Shown here piece after piece: positions 35,350 through 46,936 of a stretch of DNA of 64,000 nucleotides. The notes under the pieces were generated by a model, which had not been told where the DNA came from, made no database searches, and saw nothing but the letters and a program-made list of their open reading frames with translations. Within the stretch, counting starts at the first letter, position 1; every line of letters begins with the position of its first letter. Both the position numbers and the translations under genes were made by a program. Origin of the DNA: Humulus lupulus (lineage: Eukaryota; Streptophyta; Magnoliopsida; Rosales; Cannabaceae). Location of the stretch: the NCBI RefSeq assembly GCF_963169125.1, contig NC_084798.1, positions 107,649,970 to 107,713,969 of the forward strand, given 5' to 3'.

Positions 35350-35698
35350 GTGATTGTGATTTTGATGTTAAGGGCAGAATTAAGGTGGAAAAGCTTGGGA
35401 ATTGACTCAGATTCTCCTTAGAGAAGTGGTTCTACAGCTGAGGTAAGCTCTAATATAAGGCTTGATGGCTGATTTATAGTGTTTTCATGGCTGGGTTTTG
35501 TGTTTTTAAGTTAGAAAGTTTCAGTAATTGAAATGGGTTTTTTATGGGTTTCTAGCCTAGGTTTCAGCTGGGTTGTGTTGTTGGAATCTTGTGGGAAGTT
35601 TTTGGATAATTGAGTTTTGGATTTGGGGTGGTTTTGAGTGAGTTTGCATGAGGTTTGAGAGTTAAAAATAGAGGTTTTTCTAGGTTCGAAGGGGTCGG

Positions 35699-35872
35699 GC
35701 CGCGGCATAGTTCTTGGTGAGCCGCGACCCTTCAAAGATGATGGGTGTTGAGGAAGGAGGGCAGGCCGCAGCATGGTCTAAGTAGGGTCGCAGCCCTTAC
35801 CTGTTTTTGTGCTTTGGGAGGCCTTTGGTTGGGGCCATTCCATGGCATGGATGGCTAATTCCGCAGCCCTTA
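35699..35872 (+). repeat. Palindrome cassette, LTR family D
   Basis: GGGCCGCGGC (palindrome GCCGCGGC at 35699-35706), then GAGCCGCGACCCTT, GGCCGCAGCATGG, GGTCGCAGCCCTT and CCGCAGCCCTT. Most later copies look eroded by C-to-T or G-to-A changes (CCGCAGC from CCGCGGC). Confidence 0.7.
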
Positions 35873-36918
35873 AGGGATTTTGGGATTTTGAGATTCTTGG
35901 GTTTGGAATTTAACCTAGGGTGCCCGAGATTGAATCTTTTATCATGTTTGGTGAAGTTCAATGTTCTGGAGACTAGAACTTTGTCTAGAAGCTCATTTAA
36001 GATTGTTGATGGTATCCTTTATATTGGTTGTGACTAGGTGCTAAGCTAGGCCTCGGGGATCGGATCGCACTCAAGGAGCATCACTCATAAATAGTTCACT
36101 TGGAAGCCAAAGGTAAGAAAATTGCACCTGGTTGAATATTTGTAATGGGACTAAGGGTTCCCTATTGTGTATGCTTGAAAGGATGGTATTATTCCATGCA
36201 AGCTAATTAGTGAACCAACGACCTAAGGGTGCCAAGGGTTACACTAGCACACAGGGCACGACTTGGCCACTGGTAGCCGAGGACAGCTTAATATGCACTG
36301 AGCTCGGTTTAAGCAAGCTGGAGTCAGTGGGGTAAACAGAGGGTGCGGCCTAAGTTGTCGGCCCTGATTATTATGTGATATGAATATTATAAGTGATTGA
36401 CTGCATCCATGATTCTGAATATATGCTGAAAGATTAATGTGGGTTATTTGGTGAAAGTTCGTGCTTAGTGAATTTACTATCTGTTATTATTGTTTGTGTT
36501 GCATATCATGTTTTCTTGCTGGGCCTTGGCTCACAGGTGCTACGTGGTGTAGGTAAAGGCAAGGGCAAGCTTGATTAACCTTGATTTGGAGAGCTCTACA
36601 AGTGGAATGTACATGGCCAGTTGCTCAGCCGCCACAGTTGAGGTTTAGGCAGGGACACGAGACCCAGAAATTGTTCATTTTGCCTTAGTATGGCTAATAG
36701 TTGTCTGTAATTTTGGGAGTCTGTAATCCTAATTTTAAACTCTGTTTCTTTTGGGATCCCATGTATATAACTGCTTAATTATATGAAATGACACTTTTGA
36801 GACTAAAACCTTTTTAACCCTGGCTCATACATGTTTAGTGACACGTTTTTAAATTAATGACTTGATTAGCAAGTCTTGCACCTTTATAAGTACATAGTGT
36901 AGCGGTCTTGGCGTTACA

Positions 36919-36923
36919 TAGAG
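36919..36923. repeat. Target-site duplication TAGAG (right)
   Basis: Partner of CAGAG at 29925-29929, one mismatch. Confidence 0.7.
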
Positions 36924-37780
36924 GTTCTTCTTCAGGGGCCCTACTAAAGGGAAAATAGTTCGCTTCTTCCAAACTCTGAGCTCAAAAGGAGATCGTGGTC
37001 ACAGTCCAAGATGTTCTTCTTCCAACTCCCAGAGCTGACCCTCCTCCTGCCCCACCAACCTCTTCCCGAGCTCCTCGTGTGGAAGTGGGAAAATTCCAAG
37101 CTCGCCTCCATGGTTCAATACAGGCCTAACCAATGACATGGTGGGCCATGTTAACCAACTCATGGTGCACAAGGTTGAAATAATAGAAGATTTCGCTACT
37201 TAGGACGCGATGGACTTAGTCGTGGGGATGCACCTGACCGTAAGTTCTCTCCCTAAATGATTTTTGTTTTGCTTATTCCATACATAGCATAAGCTTTGAC
37301 TATTTCTATTACAGGCACTCCTAGCCTAGATTTGAGCAGGGACGATGATTGCTGCCAAGGTGGACCAGATCAAGGGCAAGTGCATGCAGATGGAGGATGC
37401 CTATTCCCAGCTTGGGGGGCATGCACGAAACTCCAGTAAGAACTTGACACAACCCGAGCTAATGAGAAAGGTGCAAAAAAGCAACCACTTGAAGCAATCA
37501 AAACGCAAGACTAAATCCAAGCCAAGTTTGATGACCTCCAAACTAAAGTTGATTGCCATGAGGCCAAGATGAACTCCAGGGGGGGGGGGGGTAGTGCTGT
37601 GGGATCGCTACCACACCAAATTTCAAGATCGCCTTGCAAGAGAGGCCTCAGACACAATGGACACTTTTGTGGCTGGTGAAGATGTTGGGGAGGACGATGT
37701 CACCAATAAAGGACAAGCTACCGGAGCTCAAGATTTAGGGGCCTCTTTGCCGTTTTATTGTTTGTTTTTTTTTTGGTGAG
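36924..37780 (+). pseudogene. Tat-2 antisense accessory gene, 3' half
   Basis: Continues the gene interrupted at 29924. Coding-like pieces: proline-rich LPTPRADPPPAPPTSSRAP (near 37020-37070), NQLMVHKVEIIEDF (near 37150), a donor at about 37237 (CCGTAAGTT) and an acceptor at about 37313 (TTACAG), then a lysine-rich helical segment (37345-37572) and RDRLAREASD-like and FVAGEDVGEDDV segments (37594-37700). In-frame stops and a G run (37579-37590) interrupt it. A proline-rich hinge followed by a long charged helix and an acidic tail is the usual make-up of the second half of these antisense ORFs. Confidence 0.5.
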
Positions 37781-38368
37781 ATTTTTAAATACATTGTAAC
37801 TAAGCCTTGCAGGCTGAGACAATTAACAATTTTGGTTATTTTCAAGGTTAATATCCTCGTTCTAATTTTTTATTTTTTTTTGTATAATTCCATTCTATCA
37901 TACTGTGCCTTTTGAATTCTAATCACGTAGTTATAGGAATTGTAAGCTTAATTGCTAACATGATTAGTTCTTAGGTCGCGTACCTTGTCATATCCATGGT
38001 TTTAATAACTTAATACCATACCTGTTAATATTCAGACCTTGTACCTTGTTTAGTCCAGGGTTTTATTGCGTTAACTTTTCTTGTCTAACTTAGTTAATTC
38101 TGAATTATTATGAAAAAACTAGGCCTTTTTCAAGCTACCAAAATTTTTCATTTCCAAATTCTAATTTAACAGAATTTTTTCAAAGACTTACTTAAAACGA
38201 TTATTGCAATGGGTAGTTTCCCCCCAAGCGATCAGAATTTACACATATTCTAGGTCGCTTTTAGAGATTACTAACATATAGGTTTGGGGGAATGTGGTAC
38301 TGTGTTTAAACTACTCAACTACCAATGAATTTATTTTAATTAATAAAAATAAACAAAAGGAAATGGGT
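37781..38368. other. Gene-free region downstream of the Tat-2 antisense gene
   Basis: AT-rich, with T runs. Lies between the end of the antisense gene and the MULE insertion point, inside the Tat-2 element; probably the region where the antisense transcript and the pol transcript converge. Nothing else is recognised. Confidence 0.4.
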
Positions 38369-38376
38369 TTTATAAA
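38369..38376. repeat. MULE target-site duplication TTTATAAA (left)
   Basis: TTTATAAA directly before the GGGAA terminus, repeated at 51583-51590. Mutator-like elements make 8-10 bp duplications. Confidence 0.8.
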
Positions 38377-38414
38377 GGGAATTTTTAATTTTAATGCATT
38401 AAGTGACACTACAT
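38377..38414 (+). repeat. MULE left terminal inverted repeat
   Basis: Starts GGGAATTTTTAATTTTAATG and ends AAGTGACACTACAT; matches the reverse complement of 51545-51582 at 36 of 38 positions. Confidence 0.88.
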
Positions 38415-38819
38415 TTAGAAAATATCCTATCACTATATAACTCCCATTTTGATCCTACTAATTACCTTACTACCCAAAATACCCCTGACATTTTTTCCCA
38501 CGCACTGTCCGTATTCTCTCGGTCTCTTCCCCTCCCAAAGGAAAAAAACACTCAAACCCAATTGAATCCATCAGAACCCAAGCATTGTCTTCCATGACCA
38601 CGAACAAGGGCTCGGATATTGTTGGAGTTTTTGATCGGAGAAGGCAAAGGAGAAAACGTCGAGCATATAGAAGGAAACAACCCCAAAGAAAGTGAAGGCG
38701 AGGGATTTTGTATTTAATCTGCAATATGTGTATGTGTTTGGTTTTTTTGTTGATTTTTGTTCATAGGATAGATCGGTGTTGGGGAATGAAGAAATTTGAG
38801 TTTTTTTTTCGAGATTTTT

Positions 38820-39600
38820 GATGCACCTCGATAGAAATTGATAGGACTCAATAGTATATGTTAGGGTCTAGACTTGACTGTGCCTCGATAGGCCTCGATC
38901 GGACTCAATAGGACTCGTTCAAATTTTAGGCTTATAGAAATTTTAGCATAGACCTCGATAGGACTCGATGCCATTGGCCTTTGGGATTTTTAGGACCTGC
39001 CTCGATAGGAATCGATAGGCCTTGATAGGACTCGATAGTAACCAGATGATATCTTGCTTTTGGATTTTTAGGACTTACCTCGATAGGCCTCGATAAGACT
39101 CAATAGTAACCAGATGATATGATTCTTTGGGATTTTTAGAACCCACCTCGATAGGACTCGATAGTAACCAGATGATGTCTTTCTTTGGGATTTTTAGGAC
39201 CTACTTCGATAGGCCTCGATAGAACTCGATAAGACTCGATAGTAACCAGATGATATGATTCTTTGGGATTTTTAGAACCCACCTCGATTGGCCTCGATCG
39301 GACTCGATAGTAACCTGATTGTATCATGCTTTGGGAATTTAGCACCTACCTCGATAGGCCTCGACAGTACTCAATAAGACTCGATAGTAACCAAATGATA
39401 CGATTCTTTGGGATTTTTAGAACCCACCTCGATAGGCCTCAATAAGACTCGATAGGACTCGATAGTAACCCGATTGTATCATGCTTTGGGATTTTAGCAC
39501 CTACCTCGATAGGCCTCGATATGTTTTGATAGGCCTCGATAGTAGCTACCTCGATGGGACTCGATAGGCCTCGATAGTAACTGCCTCAATAGTGAACATA
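38820..39600 (+). repeat. MULE left subterminal array (CTCGATAG words)
   Basis: Runs of CCTCGATAGG and ACTCGATAG words, grouped into higher units of about 60-80 bp that each contain GGGATTTTTAGRAC, two to four CTCGATAG words and GTAACCAGATGATAT (unit starts near 38989, 39062, 39128, 39187, 39265, 39333, 39409, 39487). No gene is encoded; short frames on the minus strand here only reflect the repeats. Confidence 0.88.
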
Positions 39601-39646
39601 TTGTTTTACATTTTTTTAACATTTTTTTTTTGGTTTTTTTTTTCAG

Positions 39647-40800
39647 ATGCCTGAACTTATTGTGCTGTTGGAGAAGCACTTTCCTGGCCGTGTCACTTAT
39701 AGGGGTAGTGCCTACTTAGATACCCTTATAGAGCAGTTTCAGAGGCATGGTCTTATTGAAAGAGCACAGGCATGCCCGTTGGGACAGTTCTTTAAGGCGA
39801 AGCCGTTTAGTTTTTTTGGGGTTCTGCTACATCAGCTAATGTTGCGTAAGGTAGAAAGCAAGAAGCCTGAAGAGGGTAAGTTCTACCTTGGCAACACTCT
39901 GTGTAGATTTGGTATTGCAGAGTTTGCCCTAGTTACCGGGCTAAATTTTGGGAAATCACCGTCCCCAGATAAGTTGAAAGAGCATCTTTCAAGTGATCGG
40001 ATCATCCAGGAATATTTTAATGGTGATTCGAAGGTTAGTTTTGGTCAGTTGGAAGATGCATTGAAGGCCTCCGCAAACCCAGAAGATGCATTTAAGCTAG
40101 GTTTATGCTATTTGATAGAGGGGGTACTGAATGCCCCAGAGAAGACAACGATGATATGGGGAGATTACCTGAGGATGGTTGAGGATCTTGATTACTTTTT
40201 CAAGTATCCATGGGGGAAGTTGTCATTTAAGAAGGTTAGCAAAGGAGTTCAGAAGGACATGAAGAAGCAATTGAAACTCTACAAGGAGAAGAAGAAAGAG
40301 GGGCCAAGCAAAAAATAGAAGGAGGCGAAGTATAGTTTCTATGGCTATGCACCAACGCTTCTTTACTGGGCTTTTGAGGCCATGCCATCTCTCGGGAGTA
40401 AGTTCGGTGAGAATAGTGGGAACCAGATACCGAGGATGCTTAGTTGGGCTACGAAGACTGATTTCACTATTTCAACAGCTCAGTTGGTTCCTATATTCGC
40501 CAACCATCGAGTAAGTTCCATTTTATCTTGTTAAATGTCACAAATTAATTGATTAACGATTTATTTTATTAAAGTTTTCCTGACACATGTTATTCAACCA
40601 TGTAGTTAGTGGTATTTTCCATGCTGAAGCCACGTCCCGGTGAGGTAGTCTTCTACAATAGCCTCCCAGAAGTTGATTCCAGGTTATTCCCTGAGTTGGA
40701 ATCAACTGTGGGGGAGGCTGGGATTGCAGCGGAGGAAGTAATGGTACTTGAGAAAGAGGCAGAGAAGCTGGCAAAAGTTGCAAAGGAAGCCTTTATTTTA
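39647..40800 (+). pseudogene. DUF1985 gene of the MULE, peptidase half missing
   Basis: A splice acceptor (TTTTTTCAG) at 39646 precedes an exon open from MPELIVLLEKHFPG to a TAG at 40316-40318, and the same frame continues after it (YSFYGYAPTLLYWAFEAMPSL) to a donor (GTAAGT) at about 40511. A further exon starts near 40606 (FSMLKPRPGEVVFYNSLPEV). The part with FYLGNTLCRFGIAEFALVTG is typical of DUF1985, a plant domain usually found N-terminal to a Ulp1-like cysteine peptidase, a cargo known in some MULEs. Here coding character stops near 40800, right at the convergent transposase 3' end at 40838, and no His-Asp-Cys peptidase is present. The TAG fits a CAG-to-TAG change. Role in the transposon is unknown. 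Confidence 0.75.
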
Positions 40801-40837
40801 CTCCAAAATCAATTAAATAATTACATAACACAATATT

Positions 40838-43004
40838 TTAAATCCTACCCTTACATGACTTCCTATTGTACCCATTACCACCACATTTGCTACACTTACG
40901 TGGCTTGACAATCTTTTCCCCACGTGAAGCATAGCGATTTGTCTTTCGCCTACCCACTTTCTGCTTCCTAGGCCTTCCTACAGGGGTTTTCTCAACGGGG
41001 ACACCGAAAACCGTATCTTTGATGTGATCAGGGATTACCCATTCATCCTCGTTCCCAACAAGGTAAATAGTATCTTTATAAGTGTCCTTCAATGCCTCGA
41101 TTCTATTGTAAGGGGAACACAATGAGTAAATGTTTATGCTTCTTTTTCTGGCTGTAGCAAAAGCATGTACACAGGGTATCCCAATGGTTTGGAACATGCC
41201 ACAAGAGCATGATTGTGTGGCCAAGTTCACCTCACCATCACCATTACCCTCGACCACAAGAAATTCGTGATGACCAAGGACTTGGACATCCAAAAAAATT
41301 GCTTTATCACCTATTTGCTTCAAATCCTTTTCCATCTCAGGTGATAATACAGTTGTTGTTGTTGTAGCTCTTTCACGTCTATTTGCAAACCATGACTGAA
41401 GAGTGAATCTTATGAATTCAAGAAAAATGGCGACTGGAAAGCTCCTTGCCTCCTTGTTTTATTGTTAAATCTTTCTACATAGTTACTCATCATGATATTG
41501 TATCGGTTACCAGGAAAATAAGCGCTACTCCACCTTTCAAAGCCAATTCCCTCTAGATATTGAGCAATGGGCAGATCAATTACCTTAATCTTGTCAAAGA
41601 ACTTGTGAAATTCCGTTCTTTGAAATGCGTATGCTGCACACCCCATGATGTCTTGCACGTGGTCAGTTTTGAATTTTGCCACAACATTCATACAGATATG
41701 GTGGTAACATGCACCGTGATAGGCATCTGGGAACACAAGTTCCAAAGCATGATTAATGCTTGTATGCCTATCCGATACAAAAGCAAGATTCTCAACGTCC
41801 CCTATGGCTTCCTTCAATTTTCTCATGAAATAAGTCCAAGATTTATGGTTCTCACTGTCCACCAATGCAAACGCAATTGGAAACAACTGGTTGTTTGCAT
41901 CCAACGCAGCAGGATAGAGCATGTGGCCACCATACTTATTCTTCAAGAATCTGCCATCCACACAAATTACAAGACAACAGTACTGGAAACAACGCCTAGA
42001 AACACCGAGGGAAAAGATGCAATACAAGAAACGACCATCTTCTGCTACAAAATAAGTAATTATACCTGGGTTCTTATGCTCCAACTAACACAGGTGTCCA
42101 GGTAACTTGGAGTATGATTCCTCAGGTGTCCCTCTGACATACATAAGAGCCTTTTCTCTGCATCTCCATGCCTTCTCATAGCTCATTTCGACCCCAAAAT
42201 GGTGCTTCATGTCCTCCCTTATGTTGTTTTCCATGTACCGAGTACCATCGGTAGCAAATTTCCTCTTGATTAGGAGCCCAACAACCCAATGTGATGCTTG
42301 ACGGTGGTCCTTATCTCAAATTTCTTGTGAGCAAGTGTGTACTTCGTTGTATACAGTAATCTCGAACATTTCAGATCGCATTTTTTTCTTACCCCTCAAT
42401 CTCCAACCACAATTAGGATCCTTCCAGGTAATGTACCACACATCAGTCCCATATTTCTTCACCATAAACTCAAAATTATTCTTCATCAAAAATATGGATG
42501 CTTTGGTTTTCAATTCAAGCTTGTTCTGAAAAAACTTCCCAAGGTGCAATTCTCCTGAAGCTTTGCTGGTTGAGGAATGATGTTGATGTGAGGCCTCTAT
42601 ATCCTCTTTGGTGAACATGGGAGCACTCCATGTTCTATGATCTTCATCTAAGTCAATTGGAGAACTCCATCTAAAACTATCATCGGTTCTATTTGGTCCT
42701 GGACGACTACTGCTGGTCCCAGGTGTTTGCTGATCATCTATTTTGCGATCCTCATCTACCATAACATCTAAACTCTGTGTTGGAAAATCTGCCCTAACAT
42801 CTTGCCCACCAAGATCTGTTGCATCAGCAACAGGATCTTCATTGACATAAGGATTGTAGCCATAGGGATCGTACTCCACTGTGTCATGCACATATGGCGG
42901 ATCTCTAACCGGGATATCATCATGGACTATAACGTCTGGATTTGTCTCGGGAACACATGTTTCAACGTCACCTTGAGTACCTTTAAAACCATGACATGGA
43001 GGAG
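40838..43004 (-). pseudogene. MULE (MuDR-type) transposase, catalytic and C-terminal part
   Basis: Minus-strand order: acidic region and MuDR DNA-binding-like domain (42316-43004, with FMVKKYGTDVWYITWKDPNCGWRLRG), DDE catalytic domain (41410-42084) with D in VICVDGRF, D in FVSDRH and E in MSNYVERFN plus the CYHHICMN motif, then a SWIM zinc finger (CSCGMFQTIGIPCVHAF) and a basic tail with a CCHC-like knuckle (CSKCGGNGYNRKSC) at 40838-41335. The catalytic triad is still readable. Damage: TGA at 42316-42318 (fits CGA to TGA), a one-base frameshift near 41445, and the CRM insertion at 43005. The enzyme would cut and paste the transposon at its terminal repeats in the nucleus. Confidence 0.9.
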
Positions 43005-43009
43005 AAATG
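43005..43009. repeat. CRM target-site duplication AAATG (left)
   Basis: AAATG before TGATACGAACC, repeated at 50301-50305. Confidence 0.9.
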
Positions 43010-43751
43010 TGATACGAACCACGCCAACAAGTGTGACGAAACCCGACACCAAATATGGAACAGCCACCAAGAACACACGTGGTTGGAATGGAACCGCGAC
43101 CCAATGCTTAGCCAAGCACGAACCTTGGTATGAGGAAGACGCCACAAACGGGGATGGAATCCGTTTGATAAGTCAGGATGAACGCCACAAGGAATCTCCT
43201 TGATAAGTTCAAAAGTTTCTTCAAGAACTCAAGAAGAAATAAACTCACAATTTCATTCAACATAATCTGGTTTTTCCAAATGTTTTGGCAGTCCTTATAA
43301 GGACGAAAATTACATGAAAACAAGACCCTTGGTCTTCCTAATGAAACCGAAAAATTAAGGACAGCCCCTTTGTCTTCCTAATGAAAACTGAAATTAAAGA
43401 CAAGCCTTTTGTCTTCCTCATGAAAACCGAAAATTAAAGACAAAAGGACTATTGGACTCACACAAGTCAAATGTTTGACTTATCACAAAAATAAAGAAAG
43501 ACCAAATAACAACAATAACGTAAATAAATTAAAAATGGCAAATACAATAAGACTCATGAAGCTCCTAAACTCAGTCAACTTTGATGAGTAAGACAAGTCT
43601 TTGTTCTCCTTCAATGTTGACCACGGTCTCCTCTTGTTTTAGGACTTTGTGGACTAGGCTGTTAAGTTCTTCCTTGAATCTCTTGGCTCGTGCCCTCGTC
43701 ACTGGACCAACTGGAACTTGGCTTGATACTTGGGTCTTGGTGTCCTCATCA
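43010..43751 (-). repeat. 3' LTR of CRM element
   Basis: 742 bp, TGATACGAACC to CCTCATCA on the plus strand. Contains three tandem copies of a roughly 55 bp unit with TTGTCTTCCT and ATGAAAAC (43323-43442). The last 60 codons of pol lie in it (43571-43751). Confidence 0.92.
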
Positions 43752-46700
43752 TTCCCCCCCTCTTTAGAAGGATTTGACCTCAAATCGTCACCTGCATCAA
43801 AAGGACTCAAATCAGAAACATTAAAAGTAGCACTAACATTATACTCACCTGGTAAATCGAGTCTGTAGGCATTGTCATTGATCCTTTCAAGTACTTGAAA
43901 TGGACCATCTCCTCGAGGTAGCAATTTTGAACGCCTTTGTGTTGGGAATCGCTCTTTCCTCATGTGTAACCATACCCAATCACCGGGCTCAAAAACCTGC
44001 TTATGACGACCCTTGTTAGCTTGCTTAATGTATTGTTCAGTCCTTCTTTCTATGTTGAGTCGCGCCCTCTCATGGATTTTCTTCACAAATTCTGCCTTCT
44101 TCTCGCCATCTAAATTCAAATGCTCAGAAACAGGTAAAGGTGATAAATCCAAAGGAGTTAGAGGATTAAAACCATAAACAATTTCAAATGGTGAAAATTT
44201 AGTAGCAGAATGCATTGAACGATTATAAGCAAACTCAACATGTGGCAAACAATCTTCCCAAGTCTTAATATTTTTACTTATGATAGCCCTCAACAAGGTG
44301 GATAGGGTCCTATTAACTACTTCTGTTTGACCATCGGTTTGAGGGTGACAAGTAGTAGAAAATAATAGTTTTGTCCCAAGTTTTCCCCACAATGTTTTCC
44401 AAAAATAGCTTAAGAACTTAGCATCCCTATCTGATACAATTGTTCTAGGCATACCATGTAATCTCACAATCTCCCTAAAGAACAAATCTGCAACGTTAGA
44501 GGCATCATCAGTTTTATGACAAGGAATAAAATGAGCCATCTTAGAAAATCTGTCTACAACCACAAAGATTGAATCCCTCCCACGCTTACTTCTAGGTAAA
44601 CCCAACACAAAATCCATTGAAATGTCAACCCATGGGGAACTAGGGATAGGTAGGGGTGTGTAAAGGCCATTTGGCTGAACTCTTGATTTAGCTTGCCTAC
44701 AAGTGACACACCTACCACAAATTCGCTCAACATCTCGTTTCATGTGGGGCCAAAAGAAGTGCTCTTGCAACATAACTAGGGTCTTAGCAACTCCAAAATG
44801 TCCCATCAACCCTCCCCCGTGGGACTCTCTAACTAGCAAATCTCTCAAAGAACAATTTGGTACACACAACCTATGCTCCCTAAACAAGAAACCCTCATGC
44901 CTATAAAATTTTCCTTCAGCAGATTTTTCACAAACACCATAAATTTCCCCAAAATCATGGTCAGCAAAATACAGCTCCTTTATGTGTTCAAACCCAAGTA
45001 ATTTAGCATCAAGAGTGGAGATTAGGGCATACCTGCGAGAAAGGGCATCAGCAACCACATTCTCCTTACCTTGTTTATAGCGAATGACATAAGGAAATGT
45101 CTCAATGAACTCAACCCATCTGGCATGTCTCTTGTTGAGCTTGTGTTGGCCTTTCAAATGTTTCAAGGATTCATGATCTGTGCGAATCACAAACTCCTTT
45201 GGCCACAAATAGTGCTGCCATGTTTCTAAAGCACGCACTAGTGCATACAATTCTTTGTCATAGGTGGGGTAATTGAGGGCAGCCCCACTTAGCTTTTCGC
45301 TAAAGTATGCAAGCGGTCTCCCATCCTGCATAAGAACAGCGCCAATACCTATTCCAGAAGCATCACATTCAACTTCAAAAGTGTTAGAAAAGTTAGGCAA
45401 AGCAAGTAAAGGAGCATGAGTAAGCTTGTATTTCAGTAGCTGAAATGCCTCCTCTTGAGCTTCACCCCATTTAAATATCACATTCTTTTTGATAACTTCT
45501 GTAAGTGGTGCGGCGATGGTGCTAAAATTTTTCACAAACCTCCTGTAGAAGCTAGCAAGTCCATGAAAACTTCTAACATTACCTATAGTTGTAGGGGTCG
45601 GCCACTCTTGGATGGCTTTGATCTTTTCTTCATCCACCTGAATACCTGTAGCACTTACAACAAAGCCTAGGAAAACAAGCTTATCGGTGCAGAAAGTACA
45701 CTTACTGAGGTTAGCATATAAACTCTGTTTCCTAAGAACATCCAAAACAGAATGCAAATGCAAAACATGGTCATGCAAATTCTTACTATAAATAAGAATA
45801 TCATCAAAATACACAACCACAAATTTTCCAATGAAAGCACGCAATACATGATTCATTAAGCGCATGAAAGTGCTAGGTGCATTAGTTAGTCCAAATGGCA
45901 TGACTAACCACTCATACAATCCATGTTTAGTTTTAAAAGCAGTTTTCCACTCATCCCCTTCTTTCATACGTATCTGATGATACCCACTTTTAAGATCAAT
46001 TTTGGAAAACACACAAGAACCATGCAATTCATCTAACATGTCATCTAAACGAGGAATGGGATGTCGATATTTTACCGTTATATTGTTGATGGCTCGACAG
46101 TCAACACACATCCTCCATGTTCCATCCTTCTTGGGAACTAGAATCACTGGAACAGCACAAGGGCTCATGCTTTCTCTCACATGCCCTTTCTCCATCAATT
46201 CTTCAATTTGCCTTTGCAATTCCTTTGTTTCATCAGGATTACTTCTGTAGGCTGGTCGGTTTGGGATGGAAGCACCTGGAACAAAATCAATTTGATGTTC
46301 TATTCCTCGAACAGGTGGCAAACCATGTGGTACTTTCTCAGGAAACACATCCTCAAATTCCTGCAAAATAGACACAACAACACTTGGCAGCGAAGAATCA
46401 AGTTGGTTAGTATTTAAAAGAGCCTCCTTATACATGAGTAAAATCATGGGCTGTTTTGTACACAATGCTCTCTTAACCTCACTTTTTTTTGCATAAAAAT
46501 TATTTTGTTTTCTCTCACTTGATTCCACACTTTTCTCTCTTTGTCTCTCTTTTTCCTCACTCTCATTCATCTTTTCATTCTCTTTTTGCTCACTCATTTT
46601 CTTTTTGTCACTCAATTTTTGCAACCTCACTTGATCTTCATACACTTGCTTTGGTGTCAAAGGCGCTAGAGTGATTGTTCGTTGACGGAATGTGAATGAA

Positions 46701-46936
46701 TACTTGTTGGTGAAGCCGTCATGCTGCACCCGCCGATCAAATTGCCAAGGCCTTCCTAGAAGGAGGTGTCCAGCTTGCATGGGAACCACATCACACAACA
46801 CCTCATCTTCATACTTGCCAATTCGAAATGAGACTAGCACCTGTTTTGTAACCCTCACTTCACCACTATCATTCAGCCATTGCAATTTGTATGGACAAGG
46901 ATGCCTAAGCGTTGTAAGCCCCATCTTGGCAACCAT
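43571..46936 (-). CDS. pol: CRM pol polyprotein (protease part, RT, RNase H, integrase)
   Basis: An open frame of 1,121 codons. Order: C-terminal part of the aspartic protease (residues 1-85, with [12 protein letters not shown]), a charged linker, reverse transcriptase (about 215-440, catalytic YFDD near 377), RNase H (about 515-640, [13 protein letters not shown]), zinc-binding HHCC integrase domain (about 705-750), integrase core (D in DISMDFV, D in VSDRDAKF, E in QTDGQTEVV) and a C-terminal region lacking a classical chromodomain. It copies element RNA into DNA and inserts it; CRM elements as a family accumulate in centromeres. The frame starts inside the protease because a one-base loss near 46945 separates it from gag; the listed start codon is just the first ATG after the break. 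Otherwise no lesion is visible. Confidence 0.93.
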   Translation of the reverse strand: MVAKMGLTTLRHPCPYKLQWLNDSGEVRVTKQVLVSFRIGKYEDEVLCDVVPMQAGHLLLGRPWQFDRRVQHDGFTNKYSFTFRQRTITLAPLTPKQVYEDQVRLQKLSDKKKMSEQKENEKMNESEEKERQREKSVESSERKQNNFYAKKSEVKRALCTKQPMILLMYKEALLNTNQLDSSLPSVVVSILQEFEDVFPEKVPHGLPPVRGIEHQIDFVPGASIPNRPAYRSNPDETKELQRQIEELMEKGHVRESMSPCAVPVILVPKKDGTWRMCVDCRAINNITVKYRHPIPRLDDMLDELHGSCVFSKIDLKSGYHQIRMKEGDEWKTAFKTKHGLYEWLVMPFGLTNAPSTFMRLMNHVLRAFIGKFVVVYFDDILIYSKNLHDHVLHLHSVLDVLRKQSLYANLSKCTFCTDKLVFLGFVVSATGIQVDEEKIKAIQEWPTPTTIGNVRSFHGLASFYRRFVKNFSTIAAPLTEVIKKNVIFKWGEAQEEAFQLLKYKLTHAPLLALPNFSNTFEVECDASGIGIGAVLMQDGRPLAYFSEKLSGAALNYPTYDKELYALVRALETWQHYLWPKEFVIRTDHESLKHLKGQHKLNKRHARWVEFIETFPYVIRYKQGKENVVADALSRRYALISTLDAKLLGFEHIKELYFADHDFGEIYGVCEKSAEGKFYRHEGFLFREHRLCVPNCSLRDLLVRESHGGGLMGHFGVAKTLVMLQEHFFWPHMKRDVERICGRCVTCRQAKSRVQPNGLYTPLPIPSSPWVDISMDFVLGLPRSKRGRDSIFVVVDRFSKMAHFIPCHKTDDASNVADLFFREIVRLHGMPRTIVSDRDAKFLSYFWKTLWGKLGTKLLFSTTCHPQTDGQTEVVNRTLSTLLRAIISKNIKTWEDCLPHVEFAYNRSMHSATKFSPFEIVYGFNPLTPLDLSPLPVSEHLNLDGEKKAEFVKKIHERARLNIERRTEQYIKQANKGRHKQVFEPGDWVWLHMRKERFPTQRRSKLLPRGDGPFQVLERINDNAYRLDLPGEYNVSATFNVSDLSPFDAGDDLRSNPSKEGGNDEDTKTQVSSQVPVGPVTRARAKRFKEELNSLVHKVLKQEETVVNIEGEQRLVLLIKVD
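43752..43766 (-). other. Polypurine tract of CRM element
   Basis: The minus strand reads TAAAGAGGGGGGGAA directly before the LTR start TGATGAGGAC; it lies within the pol reading frame. Confidence 0.8.

Larger units (their letters stand above)
29930..36918 (+). mobile_element. Solo LTR, Tekay-like family D, interrupted
   Basis: Starts TGTAACGACCC and ends GGCGTTACA. Removing the nested element (30641-35344 and one TSD copy) leaves 2,280 bp, close to solo LTR C (2,276) and LTR A (2,212). It contains the conserved box GCTGGGCCTTGGCTCA...GTGGTGTAGGTAAAGG (36510-36572), GGTTGTGACTAGG (36026-36038) and a cassette of GCCGCGGC words (35699-35870). Plus orientation. It sits inside the Tat-2 accessory gene. 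Confidence 0.82.

Noticed and set aside
38820..39600. CRISPR-like array of CTCGATAG repeats
   Set aside because: Words are 8-10 bp, irregularly spaced, lie in a eukaryotic MULE and have an inverted counterpart at the other end; there are no spacers of uniform length or cas genes.
46873..46936. Programmed -1 ribosomal frameshift between CRM gag and pol
   Set aside because: The overlap falls in the middle of the conserved protease and no slippery site is evident; relatives of this clade use a single reading frame, so a one-base deletion is simpler.
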